Below, piece after piece: positions 34,201 through 44,048 of a stretch of DNA of 64,000 bases. Each line of letters begins with the position of its first letter. Position 1 is the stretch's first letter. The position numbers were made by a program, and so were the translations under genes. Origin of the DNA: Chenopodium formosanum (lineage: Eukaryota; Streptophyta; Magnoliopsida; Caryophyllales; Amaranthaceae); contig CM044858.1 in assembly GCA_024500155.1 (NCBI GenBank), forward strand, positions 32,083,786-32,147,785. Reading direction: 5' to 3'. Under the pieces are notes generated by a model. That model was not told the origin of the DNA and searched no databases. It saw only the letters and a program-made list of their open reading frames with translations.

Positions 34201-35788
34201 GACTTAAAAACAAGAGATATTCTGACAACTTAAAGGTAAATAAGTTCAAATAAAATAAGTTTAGATATAATAAAAATCAGACAAAATCAAATGATCCAAA
34301 CAACCTAAAACTTGCTTCTTACCGGTGGTGAAAAAATTTCAATTGATTTTTTTGTTTACGTAGTCTAATACAAAATATTTTTTTAAGTGCTTGTCAAAAT
34401 GGTATGTTGCAAACAACGGATTAGGGCCTGTTCTGATATACAGAACTGAGCTGAATATTTTATGAGAGGAAAAATTAGGAACTGAACTAAACTTAAACTG
34501 AAGAGAACAGACCTGTATACATGAGTGAGCAGTGAGTCTGGTCACAATATTAACAACTCATAAGTTGGTCTCTTTGTAACTAACGGCCAAATTGTTTAGG
34601 GTTCGTTTGGCATTGCTGTGGTTTCTGTTTTTTGATTTTTTGGTTTTCAAACTCATATGATATAAGTTATATAATTAAACAAAAATTAGTCAAACTTATT
34701 TAAATCATGATTATTTTGAAAACTGACAACAGAAAAGTGAAAACACCTTTTTCTTGTTTCCTGTTTTTGGTTTTTTGTTTTAAAAAAAAAAAAACAGAAA
34801 ACGATGTCAAACAAGCCCTAAACTTTCTTCTTCTTTTTTTTTTTTTTTTTTTTTGACAAGAATTAAAACCTTGTATTAGCCGTTTCAATCTGTTAAATAA
34901 ACACATCGTCAATTTCCTGTCGTGTCTAATAAAGAAATAAGGAAAACTCTAACCTTAATTATGTTAATTGGAATATTACCTTATCATACACAGGTCCAAT
35001 AATGCTAGTAATTTTGGTTTTTGTCATTACACATACAATGTCATTTAATTTTCTGTACATTTTTTGACTTAAATTGTGTGTTACTTTTACCATTTTTTGG
35101 CTATAGGTTTAACCCACGTCCATTTGAAGAGAGATTCTTCCATTTCTCATCAGAAACAATAGCAAAACTAAAGGCAAGGGCTAATCAAGAAATAAGCAAC
35201 AGCAATACCGCGATTTCATCCTTTCAAGCTCTCGCAGCATTTCTCTGGAAAGCTATGGTACAAGCAAAAGGATTGAAACCAGACCAACAAACCCACTGCA
35301 AGTTAGCTGCTAACACAAGGACTAGATTAAACCCGCCGTTGCCTGAACAATACTTTGGCAACTCACTTGCAGTACTTACATCAACCACAACAGTTGGCGA
35401 ATTGCTCAAAAATAACTTAGGGTGGAATGCATCATTGGTGCACCAGTCAGTGGTTGAGCTTACCAACAAAAATGTAAAAGATTTTGCAGATTCATGGTTC
35501 AAGTCTCCTTTCGTATTTAGACTTGATCAAATGTCGGAGAAGGATACAGGCAACACAGTACAAGTAGGAAGCTCGCCTCGATTTAACATATATGGGAATG
35601 AGTTTGCAGGACTTGGGAAACCTATTGCAGTTCGCAGTGGGTTTGCAAACAAGTATGATGGCAAAATTATTGTGTACCCGGGGTTTGAAGGCGGAGGAAG
35701 TGTAGATGCTGAGATAATTTTGTCGAGTGCTTACATGAGAGCTCTTGAATCTAACAAGGAGTTCATGGATGTTGTATCTTCACCATAA
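31223..35788 (+). CDS. BAHD acyltransferase, two exons (31223-31914, 35107-35788)
   Basis: Predicted to transfer an acyl group from acyl-CoA to an alcohol or amine of a specialised metabolite in the cytosol; substrate unknown. Exon 1 (692 bp) ends ATGG|GTAAGT and exon 2 (682 bp) starts after CTATAG. The junction makes a Gly codon and the joined frame is 457 aa, normal for BAHD enzymes (about 430-460). The catalytic HXXXD motif is H171-AIV-D175 (HAIVDG). The usual DFGWG motif is replaced by E396-FAGLG followed by KPIAVRSG. Neighbouring blocks (ANKYDGKIIVYPG, GGGSVD, MRALES) resemble the At3g50280/EPS1-like subgroup, from memory. The intron is 3192 bp and full of MITEs. No premature stop is seen. 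A frameshifted exon 2 copy at 2535-3214 shows tandem duplication. The start has no nearby upstream in-frame alternative. Confidence 0.9.
32128..32290. mobile_element. Small TIR element in the intron
   Basis: Imperfect inverted ends GTCGAGGTTAGTACTTATTC (left) and GAATAAGTAACCTCGC (right), with internal repeats of GTAACCCYTGACCGACCA. About 160 bp; superfamily not assignable. Confidence 0.4.
32400..32716 (+). mobile_element. Helitron 3' end
   Basis: The hairpin CCGTGC-atc-GCACGG at 32691-32705 is followed after 7 nt by CTAG (32713-32716) and then T. This is the classic plant Helitron terminus, with insertion before T. The 5' TC end was not located, so the left boundary is nominal. Confidence 0.65.
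33226..33718. mobile_element. hAT-like fragment
   Basis: Begins GGTAGGGGTGTGCAAAAATT and ends CCCAGTCCCTACC, giving a short inverted match (GGTAGGG). The subterminal regions are rich in TTCGGGTA, ACCGAAACCG and GATACCGG motifs, like hAT elements whose ends read TAGGGGTGTGCAAA. No target duplication and no coding sequence. Confidence 0.4.
33841..33867. repeat. Poly(A) tract
   Basis: A pure run of about 27 A, followed shortly by a T-run at 33880-33890. No associated retroposon could be delimited. Confidence 0.8.
33913..34170. mobile_element. MITE with CAGTAAAAATAATTTCAGTT repeats
   Basis: Inverted ends TATTCTTTTCACCTTA (left) and TAAGGTGAAGAAAATTAATT (right). The inside is a near-tandem array of TCAGTTCAGTAAAAATAATT. 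Related TTCAGTTCAG-type MITEs are at 34426-34516, 50446-52919 and 58542-58748. Confidence 0.5.
34426..34516. mobile_element. Short MITE, GGGCCTGTTC type
   Basis: Starts TTAGGGCCTGTTCTG and ends AGAACAGACCTG, with AACTGAACT-type sequence between. It appears to be a short member of the family at 58542-58748, inserted in the BAHD intron. Confidence 0.5.
34599..34818. mobile_element. Tourist-like MITE, copy 3
   Basis: A 220-bp copy of the family at 2175-2405 in inverse orientation, with ends GGGTTCGTTTGGC and GTCAAACAAGCCC. It is flanked by TTA on the left and TAA on the right, so the target duplication is mutated. A T-run follows. Confidence 0.8.
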
Positions 35789-36221
35789 AAGATCGTAGTT
35801 ACAACATCGGGTAAGGTTAGCTACCTGTAGGAGTATGGTAAATTTGCTAGTACGAGTAGCAAATATATATCATGCGATTTCTTATTAATGTTGAACCATC
35901 TTATTTTATGTCTTTTATAGATTATGCATGATTTATCTTCAATGTTGCTCAGACTATATGATGTAAACAATTGGAAGTTTAATTTGATTTTCAAAAAATG
36001 TTTATGTATTTTTTTTCCAATTGATTGATTTAATTGTTTTGTATTGGCTTTTAGCTTAATTGTTTGACCAAATAAATTTTATTTGGTAAATTCAATTGCT
36101 AGAGTTAATTCATTTCTCGTTTACAACGTGACTTGGCATGGGCCATGATGGCTCTTCAAAGAATTGGCCCATTATGAACAACCTCGTTTAAACTCTTCAA
36201 TACGTACAAATTGCCTACACT
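35789..36221 (+). other. 3' UTR and flank of the BAHD gene
   Basis: After the TAA stop, ATATATATCATGCGATT and TGCATGATTTATCT blocks are shared with copies A and B. AAATAAA at about 36071 could act as a polyadenylation signal, though it lies nearly 290 bp after the stop. No gene. Confidence 0.5.
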
Positions 36222-38103
36222 CAGGGGTAGGCAGAGCTGCCTGCACCCCCACTCCTTCCAAATGACGTCATCTTGGTTGTTTCTTCAGTTGCGAATTACC
36301 TATGAAATGTTCATTTTCATCATTGTAAATGTTCACTTTTGTATTATTAAATGTTCAATTCTATAGAATAATTATTAAATGTTTAGTTATGCTAGTACGA
36401 CATGAAATATTCAAATTATTATAATTTTGTAATCGTGTTTCTAGATGACTATTTATAATAGTACTCAAGGGGGAAAAAAATTCATTTCCTTCTAAATAAA
36501 ATCAAATGAAATTGTATACCACCAAAAAGTTGAACAATTGGATATTAAATTAATGTACAATAATAGAATTCCACATATATTATTAAACACAATTAATTTC
36601 TTGATCCAAATCGAAAAATTCAAGCTGGTGATATTGGTTCATGTTGCATGGCGACTCCATGCCTTCTTGGTTTCCTTCTTTTTGCCATCTACCTTTTTTC
36701 CTTGCTATTGTGCGGTCCAACTCACTTTATGCACAATTATCTTATAACTAATAAAAACATATTGTATTGGATTTGAGCAAAAATAAATGTTGAAAATGCA
36801 CGATATGAATACAAATATGGATGAATATAAAACATGGTCGATATGAAAATTAACATCTATTAGAATATAAATGAACATATATTAATTAATATATAAATGA
36901 ACATATATCAGTGTGGAAATGATCATCTATTAATATGAAAATGAACAACTATTAATACAAAATAAATATGTTTACGTAATTCAACATGGATATGAACATA
37001 TATTGATATATACATGAGCATATATTAGTTTTGAAATGACCATGAAAGATCATAATCGATGAACATATGCATATAAAATATATATGTAAATAACTTGAAG
37101 CTATGAATATGTGCTTGACCATATGTCCACATGAGAAAAGACATATTGAAATTCAAAATTGAAATGAACATGGAATATTTGAAGAAGATGACAAAAACAT
37201 GAACATAAATTTATCAAAATTTTAATAATTGTATGCTAGTATGTGAAATTGTGAATGACAATATACTATTATGTAATTGCATCTAGCAAAATAAAAATAA
37301 ACATTTATCAAATAATTTCCCACTCCAAACTATGATAAAGAATGAATGTTATTACGTGAATGACTATGTAATATTATATGAGTAAGCGTTTATATATAAA
37401 TGAACTTTTATATATTTATAAGCTTTTATATATAAATGAACATTTTTATACATTATTTATCTATTTAATATGTTAATGACTATATACTAATATATAAATG
37501 AACATTTATCAAAATTAAAATGAACATTAAAAAAAAAACATATTATAATTAAAATTTATTAATACTTGCATTTTTCCAGAATCTTTGTTTTTCTTCTTTG
37601 AAACTTTTTCCTTTGTTTTACAAATAAATAAATAAATAAAGAATGTATTGGTTTAATTTAATTGTTTTTTACTAGAAGTATTTTGTTATACTTACCTTGA
37701 TACATTTTCCATGTTTGATTTTTCAATTATATTCTTGAATTACAATCGCAACAAAAAATTAGTGAAACCTAGGGTTTATACTCTTTTTCGTTCCAAACTT
37801 GAACAAAATAACTTACTCTTTTTAAATTTCGCCTTTCTTTTGAAAAATTTCGAAGTTAGTGAACAAATTCTTGTGATAATATTGTAACAATTTTGCTATT
37901 AAAGCTTTTGATGAGAGAGAATGGGTGAGGAGAGAGAAAATGGAAAATGGGTGAGGAGAGAGAAAATGGAAAAGGAGGTTTTGATTTTTTTTTTTTCCTT
38001 TGTATATATAGGGGTAAAATCAGTTTGTGTGTAGTGGGTATGGAGGTAGGATAATTAAGCCTAACGTTTTAATAGGGGGTGTAGGTAGAGCTCCCTACTC
38101 TAG
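36222..38103. mobile_element. AT-rich TIR DNA element (family of 3599-8214)
   Basis: Imperfect inverted ends: left CAGGGGTAGGCAGAGCTGCC...CACCCCC, right GGGGGTGTAGGTAGAGCTCC...CTAG. The interior is AT-rich with many ATGAACAT units. The right subterminal part (37740-37985) is the reverse counterpart of 3720-3970. No transposase and no clear target duplication. Short frames inside are not genes. Confidence 0.55.
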
Positions 38104-38172
38104 GGGGTAGGGATAGATAATTATACAATACGACCGCAGGAGATACACTAAAGCGCCATAACTCGTGCAAAG

Positions 38173-40466
38173 GGCAAATTATAAGATGCACCATGGTGCA
38201 TATAGTTCTATGTGAACCACCAATTAAAATATATTCTCTCTTCTCTTTTCTCCTCTACTTTCTTAATTTCTGATATTTCTCTCTTTTATTTTCTCTTTCC
38301 TCTATTTTCTCTCTCCTCTATTTTTCTCTCTATTTTATATTTTTCTTTCTCTTGAATTCGGTTATCATCCTTTTAACTAAATTCCTTCATATTGTTGATC
38401 ATCATAGAAAGAATTCCCTCATTACAATAGATTAAATTCAAATTTTGTTTTCTTCAACCTTCAATTTGAAGCTTTGTTAATGGAGTTTTTACAATGAAGT
38501 AGTGAAGCTAAAAATGGTGGCGTCGTCGAATAGAAGGTGGTTAAGACGATGGTGTGATTATTTTCCGATGAGATTTCATTATCTATATCACCATGGCTAG
38601 GTTTGAATTTCGAAATATATAGCTTTCATATTCTTTTGATTTTTTTAGTGATAATTGTGTATTTTTGTTATGAACAATTCTGTATTTGATTATATTTTAG
38701 CATTTTGAACATTTTAAGTTAAAAATATGAACGTATGATACGTTTTTTATAGATACATAACATGTATTTTTGAAATTACGAACATCTTTATTATAATTTT
38801 GAACATGCGATACATTACTTATAAACTTATTTTTGTTTTAGATTATGTATTTTAAATTTTATCAAAAAATTTGGCATTCTCTACTTTATAATTTATAAAT
38901 TTGAACATTTGGAATTCTGAGCAGTGTCTTCAAGTGTAGAAGTTTTTGAAGGGTGCTCAATGGTTTGTGGTTGGGTTCAAAAGTTTTTATAGGGGGTTCA
39001 GAGGTTATTCTAGGGTATTTAGTGGTTTGTGGTCGATGTTTAGAAGTTTTTGTAGGGGGTTCAGAGGTTATTCTAGGTTGTTCAGTGGTTTGTGGTTGGG
39101 GTTCCAAAGTTTTGGTAGGGAGTTCAGAGGTTTTTGTAGGGTGTTCAGTGGTTGGGGTTCAGAAGTTTTTGTAAGGGTTCATAAGTTTTTGAATGATGTT
39201 CAGAGGTTTGTGGTTGAGGTTTAGAAGTTTTTTCTTTTTTTTTTTGGGGGGGGGGTTTAGAGGCTTTTGAAGGGTGTTCAGTGGTTTGTGGTTGGAGTTC
39301 AGTGGTTTTTGTAGAGGGTTCAGTGGTTTTTAAAGGGTTTTCAGTGGTTTGTGGTTGGGGTTCAAAGGTTTTTGTAGGGGATTCAGGGGTTTGTGGTTGG
39401 GGTTCAGAAGTTTTTGTATGGGGTTCGGAGGTTTTTATAGGGTGTTCAGTGGTTTGTGGTAGTGGTTTAAAAGTTTTTGTAGGGAGTTCAGAGGTTTTTG
39501 TAAGGTGTTAACTGGTTTATGGTTGGGGTTCATAAGTTTTTATAGGGAGTTCAGAGGTTTTTGAAGGGTGTTTAGTGGTTTGTAGTTGGGGCTCAGAGAT
39601 TTTTCTAAAGTGTTCAGTAGTTTATGGTTGAGGTTCAGAGGTTTTTGTAAAGTTCAGAAGTTTTTAAGGGTGTTCAGTGGTTTGTGGTTGGGGTTCAAAA
39701 GTTTTGTACGAGATTGAGAGATTTTTGTAGGGTATTCAGTGGTTTGTAATTAGGGTTCAGAAGTTATTAACAATTGGTTTTTTATTAGATACATCATCTA
39801 ATTTATTCCTTTTTGGTGTTCTGACGTTGAACATTTGACTAATTGTGGTGTTAAAAAATTTTAGGGTTCAAGTTAGTATTTAATTCTAAAAATCAACAAT
39901 TTAAAATCAAATTGCGAATTTAAACAATAAATTACTTACACATCTACATCCTCTTCAATAGAAGCAAATAATTTTGATTTTCTACCCAAAAAATTTTAAA
40001 TAAATAAATTTTAAAAATTCAAAACAATTATATAATAGAATATAGTTTTAATTTTACAATTTGTTGAATTATATTAGCAAATTTAACATAAATGTAGGGA
40101 AATCAAAAAAATTTTAAGTGATGTTTACCTTTTAAAGGTGTTTTGTGTGTTTTTTTGTCTTTTGCTATGGTTAGATGCAGTTTTTAGAGAAAGAAAAATG
40201 GTGAGAGGAGAGAGAATATACAAAAGAATTAATTGAGAAAGGTGTTAAATTTATGAGAGGAGTGAGAAAATTTTTAAAATGAAATAAAAATAGATATGAC
40301 AATTTTTTTTTTTTTAAATTGATATGACAGTTGGAGAGAGGAGGAACTAATATTCTTAAATAAAAAATAAATAAATAAATAAATTCGTGGGCTTCTTTTG
40401 TCCGAGCCTCCCCTGTTGGACATGGATTGGGCCAGGTGTGCACCATGGTGCACATAATACTAATTG
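38173..40466. mobile_element. Mutator-like element with internal minisatellite
   Basis: An exact 9-bp duplication CGTGCAAAG flanks it (38164-38172 and 40467-40475). Both ends carry the palindromic core TGCACCATGGTGCA close to the terminus within inverted repeats. The element is 2294 bp, non-coding, with a CT-rich zone (38235-38350) and a large GT-rich minisatellite (38915-39770). The 9-bp duplication points to the Mutator superfamily. Confidence 0.85.
38915..39770. repeat. GT-rich minisatellite, 42-nt unit
   Basis: Roughly 20 units made of TTCAGAGGTTTTTGTAGGG and TGTTCAGTGGTTTGTGGTTG, with many length variants. Because 42 is a multiple of three, several reading frames stay open and give 14-residue protein repeats (FRGF-CRVFSG-LWLG type). 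These are repeat artefacts. Confidence 0.9.
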
Positions 40467-40475
40467 CGTGCAAAG

Positions 40476-40660
40476 ATATATTTTCAAAATTTGGCAATAG
40501 TGTGACAGGCCAACCCATATGTCAACCCATTTTTTCAACGAATTAACAAAAATTAAAAATTTATTAACTATTACTAAAACAAAAGTTGCTGACGTCATAA
40601 TTTTCCCACGTGTCGTTCTCTCAATAAAAAAATTTCCGCCTAAATGTAATGATGATTTCA

Positions 40661-40705
<45 letters not shown>

Positions 40706-41140
40706 ATCATATTTAACATTTTTGAAATTTAAATATTACAAGCTTCCACATTACAACTAAAACCTATCAGTTTGTCGTAGGAAATTTAAACAATTTTAAA
40801 TAGCACACTAATAAATAACCTCCTACGATGAATCATGAATTAGACAACGTTGATCACTATATCATAATATTGATGAAAATAAAAAAAATTTAAATTACAA
40901 AATGTACGTAATTCTTTTTTTTTTTTTTTTTTGAAGGAAGCGTAGAGCATTTATATTCATGTATAATAGAGATTTATTTATGTATAATATAATTCTTATT
41001 TATATTTGTGTATAATAGCGATTTATTTTTAAATGTACAATTAAAAGTAGATTTTATATATATCGTGCATCGCACGGGTTCTAATCTAGTTACTATCTAA
41101 AAAACTTGATAGTTCGGCACAACACATGAGTAAAGTCGTG
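40476..41140. other. Duplicated flank with poly(T) and Helitron 3' end
   Basis: 40520-40660 matches 23110-23200 joined to 23560-23620 (ACTAAAACAAAA...GTTGC; AAAAATTTCCGCC). A T-run lies at 40669-40702 and a second at 40917-40932. A Helitron-like terminus, hairpin CGTGC-atc-GCACG at 41064-41076 with CTAG at 41086-41089, precedes the block shared with 24940-25100. No gene. Confidence 0.55.
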
Positions 41141-42423
41141 CATGGATCCCGCTTTTGAAAAATCGACACAACACAAAATTTTCCTTTACGACTTCTAGAT
41201 ACAAGACTGTGGGGGTACGAGACCTGTGGGTCTTGCACATGGGCTTACATGGCCCAGTTCGTTCCTAGCTCTAAGCCTCTAAGGATATCCTTTGTTATGT
41301 TGGGATCGTTAAAGGTGCAAAATACACTCATTTTGATGGAAGTGAAATACAACAAACATGAGCTGCTTACTTTCACGTGGTTAAATCATGGCCCACCTAA
41401 TCATACATGCAAACTTGTTTACACAATCCTAATTAATCAACTCATAATAATTGAGATCAACATTACATGAGCATAATTTAGGGAAACTCTAATGGCTCTT
41501 TGTAGGTACAAATTTCCTTCAAATTTATATATCTTCCGTTAATTATTCAACAAGTACCTTTTCAAATTGTAGCCAAGTAAAGCATGAAGCTTAACCAAAC
41601 CAAGTTAACAACTCATAAACTAGGCGTACTATGAGTAGTATTTTATTGTATCGAGTAAACTATAAAGACAATGATATAAATAATATAGGATCGTGTGGAT
41701 AAGCAATTAAATTAGTTGGTTAAAGTTTTGAATAGGGGATATAATGATCATCATCAACATACAAATCATAGATTTGAAACTTCAACAATTAAATTTGGTA
41801 TTTGTATATATATATTTTTTATTTTTTGAAGGAATTATTCGTATATTTTTTAATGATTAATCAAATTACCATAAAATAAATAAATAAATAAATAAAATAT
41901 AAAAGTTTAAAAACATGTACTTGTATGTGTTTGAAACTTTGAATGTTTGATTATAAATTTTGAAGAAATTCTACAATATATTTTTCCCACAATTTGAATA
42001 AATCTGAATAATAATAGTAGTAATAATAATAGTCAAATTTACAATAGTAACCCTTTCAATTATCGGGCCAACTTTGATCTTTTGTCTTCGGGAAGAGCTT
42101 CATAGTCGTTATTCAAACTCCGATCGGAATCCGGGACGACTCGGTGGTTGACTCAATTATCCCCACTTTCCGCCATCACAACGCATTCTATCTCACCCCA
42201 AGTCGCCCCATTTCTCCTAAATACAATTTTTTTATATAAAACAAAAAAAAAATCCTACACTAATTAATTCATGTATATTTTTTAAAAAAATTAATCACCC
42301 AAATCAAAATTAATTCGGGTATAATTTGAAATCGTTTAAACCGCCGGACTCAAGAATATCCGCGTTGAACTTGAACGAGTTTTAATCCAAGTCAATTCAG
42401 TTCAGTTAAACTCAGCTCGATTA
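41141..42423. other. Intergenic, downstream of the SAUR gene
   Basis: 41100-41250 is the right end of duplicated block C. The rest has no recognisable feature; the frame at 41249-41470 has no similarity I know. 42040-42420 is the 3' side of the SAUR gene. Confidence 0.45.
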
Positions 42424-42888
42424 CTACCATACAGATTTCTCAAGCAAAGGGCGAGAATCAGCAAGGGACCCACGGAATCCAACGTGGCAAAAAGACGATC
42501 GTTGAAAATCCTCAAGATTAACAAACCGGCCTTTGGAATCAGACCGGTTTAAAAACCGGATGATCTCTTCGAACAAATATTCATCACAAGGAATAGAGAG
42601 CGGTCCAGTTTGGTTTACGAATCCGTACTCTTCTTCAGCTTGAACCAAAAGTTTACGAATAACTGGGTGATTAAGGTAGCTCGCTCGGACGACAAAGCGA
42701 CGGGAGTTGGTTCCGACGGTGACGGCGACGTGACCGGCGGGGACGTCGGAGGGGATGATGCGGCGTTGAGCGGCTTTGTTTCGCCAGCGACGGAGCATTT
42801 GACGGAGGCGGACAATGTGACGGATCTTGTTACATTTTTGGAACCCATTATTGTTACTTGGTGATGATGTGGTTGAAACTGAAGACAT
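42424..42888 (-). CDS. SAUR-family auxin-responsive protein
   Basis: SAUR proteins are small plant proteins, mostly auxin-inducible, that promote cell expansion by inhibiting PP2C.D phosphatases and so activating plasma-membrane H+-ATPase. This single-exon frame encodes 154 aa. A basic N-terminal segment (RHIVRLRQMLRRWRNK, residues 23-38) is followed by the SAUR core at about 50-113: VPAGHVAVTVG, RRFVVRASYLNHPVI, LLVQAEEEYGF, GPLSIPCDEYLFEEIIRFL. The C-terminal 40 residues are variable. Lack of introns and this length fit the family. From memory the N-terminus resembles the At4g34750-like subgroup. It is intact, with a TATA box at a sensible distance upstream. It stands alone rather than in a SAUR cluster. 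Confidence 0.93.
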   Translation of the reverse strand: MSSVSTTSSPSNNNGFQKCNKIRHIVRLRQMLRRWRNKAAQRRIIPSDVPAGHVAVTVGTNSRRFVVRASYLNHPVIRKLLVQAEEEYGFVNQTGPLSIPCDEYLFEEIIRFLNRSDSKGRFVNLEDFQRSSFCHVGFRGSLADSRPLLEKSVW

Positions 42889-43096
42889 AATTGATTATTG
42901 GTGTAATTTGAGAAAAGTGAATTAAAGGAAGAAATATAGTGAAGGTTGGTAAATGAGGTTTGAGTTTGAGTTGGAGAAGTAGCGCGTAATGTAGTGGATG
43001 TTATAGCTGTAGTCCTCTGTCGACGGAGTGCGAGAGGATTTTGAGGGGAAAATGAAGGTGGTGAGAAGAGGGAGTTGAGAGAGACAGGGTGTGCTT

Positions 43097-43104
43097 CTTT
43101 TATA
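43097..43104 (-). promoter_or_regulatory. TATA box of the SAUR gene
   Basis: On the minus strand CCTATAAAAGAAG lies about 210 bp upstream of the start codon. Transcription about 30 bp downstream would give a 5' UTR near 180 nt. No AuxRE core pair (TGTCTC/GAGACA) stands out except GAGACA at 43081-43086 (plus strand), close to the predicted start site. Confidence 0.6.
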
Positions 43105-43261
43105 GGAGAGCACACTTTTTTTTTTTTAGCCTCCTACCTTTTCTAATGTTTTTATTTTTTTATTTTACGGATAGCCAACTGTATTTTATGTATGGTACAT
43201 TTACGGATGCTCCGTATTTCTTTTGTTTATTTGTTCTCCTATATGAGGCCAATGAGGGCAT

Positions 43262-43450
43262 TCAGTGACAATCAAGGTTGGCCTAGTTGTTGGAGACCCT
43301 TCTTCCACCCCTGTGAGAGGAGTTCGATTCTTACCCCAAGCAAGTTGGATTCCTTATTTTTATAGGATTTTAGGCAAAGAAATAGCTTTAATGGTACTGT
43401 ATTTGATCGAGAAGTATTACTGTACTCACTATAATCATAAATTAGTCGAG
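43262..43450 (+). mobile_element. tRNA-derived SINE
   Basis: RNA polymerase III promoter boxes are visible: A box TGGCCTAGTTG (43279-43289) and B box GAGTTCGATTC (43320-43330), spaced as in tRNAs. The body continues into AT-rich sequence without a clean poly(A), so the right boundary is approximate. It lies upstream of the SAUR promoter. Confidence 0.6.
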
Positions 43451-43594
43451 AAATAATAAAAGTATGAAATATGTTAATTTGGTATTTGCAATTTTAGTTG
43501 TAGCTTCCAATACACAACTAAAACAAAAGTTGACAAAAAATCTGAGCAATATTTTTTCTTATTGTAAGATTATTTTAAAATTTTGATTTTTGGT

Positions 43595-43777
43595 GTATAA
43601 TTGATTATTTTTTTTAGAAAGATTTGTGAATAAATCTTTTATTTTAAATATAATAATTACTACATGTTAATATGAAATATGTAAAATATATATATTTCAT
43701 ATTAACATGTAGTAATTATTATATTTAAAATAAAAGATTTATTCACAAATCTTTCTAAAAAAAATAATCAATTATAC
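43595..43777. repeat. Perfect 86-bp palindrome
   Basis: Left arm 43595-43680 and right arm 43692-43777 are exact reverse complements across 86 bp, including an 8-T/8-A run, around an 11-nt loop (GTAAAATATAT). The right arm stops exactly where the truncated Athila-type LTR begins (43778). Confidence 0.95.
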
Positions 43778-44034
43778 TGAGCCCTTAGTCACGGTCGATA
43801 CCTCCGATCGGTCTTGGGCTATCGAACGTGATCGCGGTCTTCTAACACTTGTAGATGCTCCTCTAAAACCCGGGAAAATGTTCCAAGTACGCAAATTCCT
43901 ACAAAACTCAAACAAAACTACCAAAGCACTGGAAAACACAAATTAGTAATAAAAGTGGCTCGTAGGAGCCAAAAACACTACTAATTACGACCAAGGGACG
44001 GGGATAAATATATATATATAAAATGAACACATCA
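43778..44034 (-). repeat. 3' LTR, truncated
   Basis: Minus-strand start TGATGTGTTCA, matching the first 257 bp of the 1385-bp LTR at 47847-49231; it stops at GGGCTCA where the palindrome begins. Confidence 0.85.
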
Positions 44035-44048
44035 AACTCCCCCAAGCC

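Larger units (their letters stand above)
31915..35106 (+). other. Intron of the BAHD gene
   Basis: GTAAGT donor and a TTTTTTGGCTATAG acceptor. The 3.2-kb intron contains a small TIR MITE, a Helitron 3' end, a hAT-like fragment, TTCAGTTCAG-type MITEs and a Tourist MITE, listed separately. The last few hundred bases match the intron-derived sequence left of exon 2 in copy A. The interval 32306-32400 and 32720-33220 holds no recognisable feature beyond AT-rich sequence. Confidence 0.85.

Noticed and set aside
38886..39511. Open frames on both strands of up to 92 codons
   Set aside because: They are 14-residue repeats produced by the 42-nt minisatellite, whose length is a multiple of three.
42610..42864. 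84-codon frame antisense to the SAUR gene
   Set aside because: Shadow of the SAUR coding sequence; the SAUR frame has a clear family signature.
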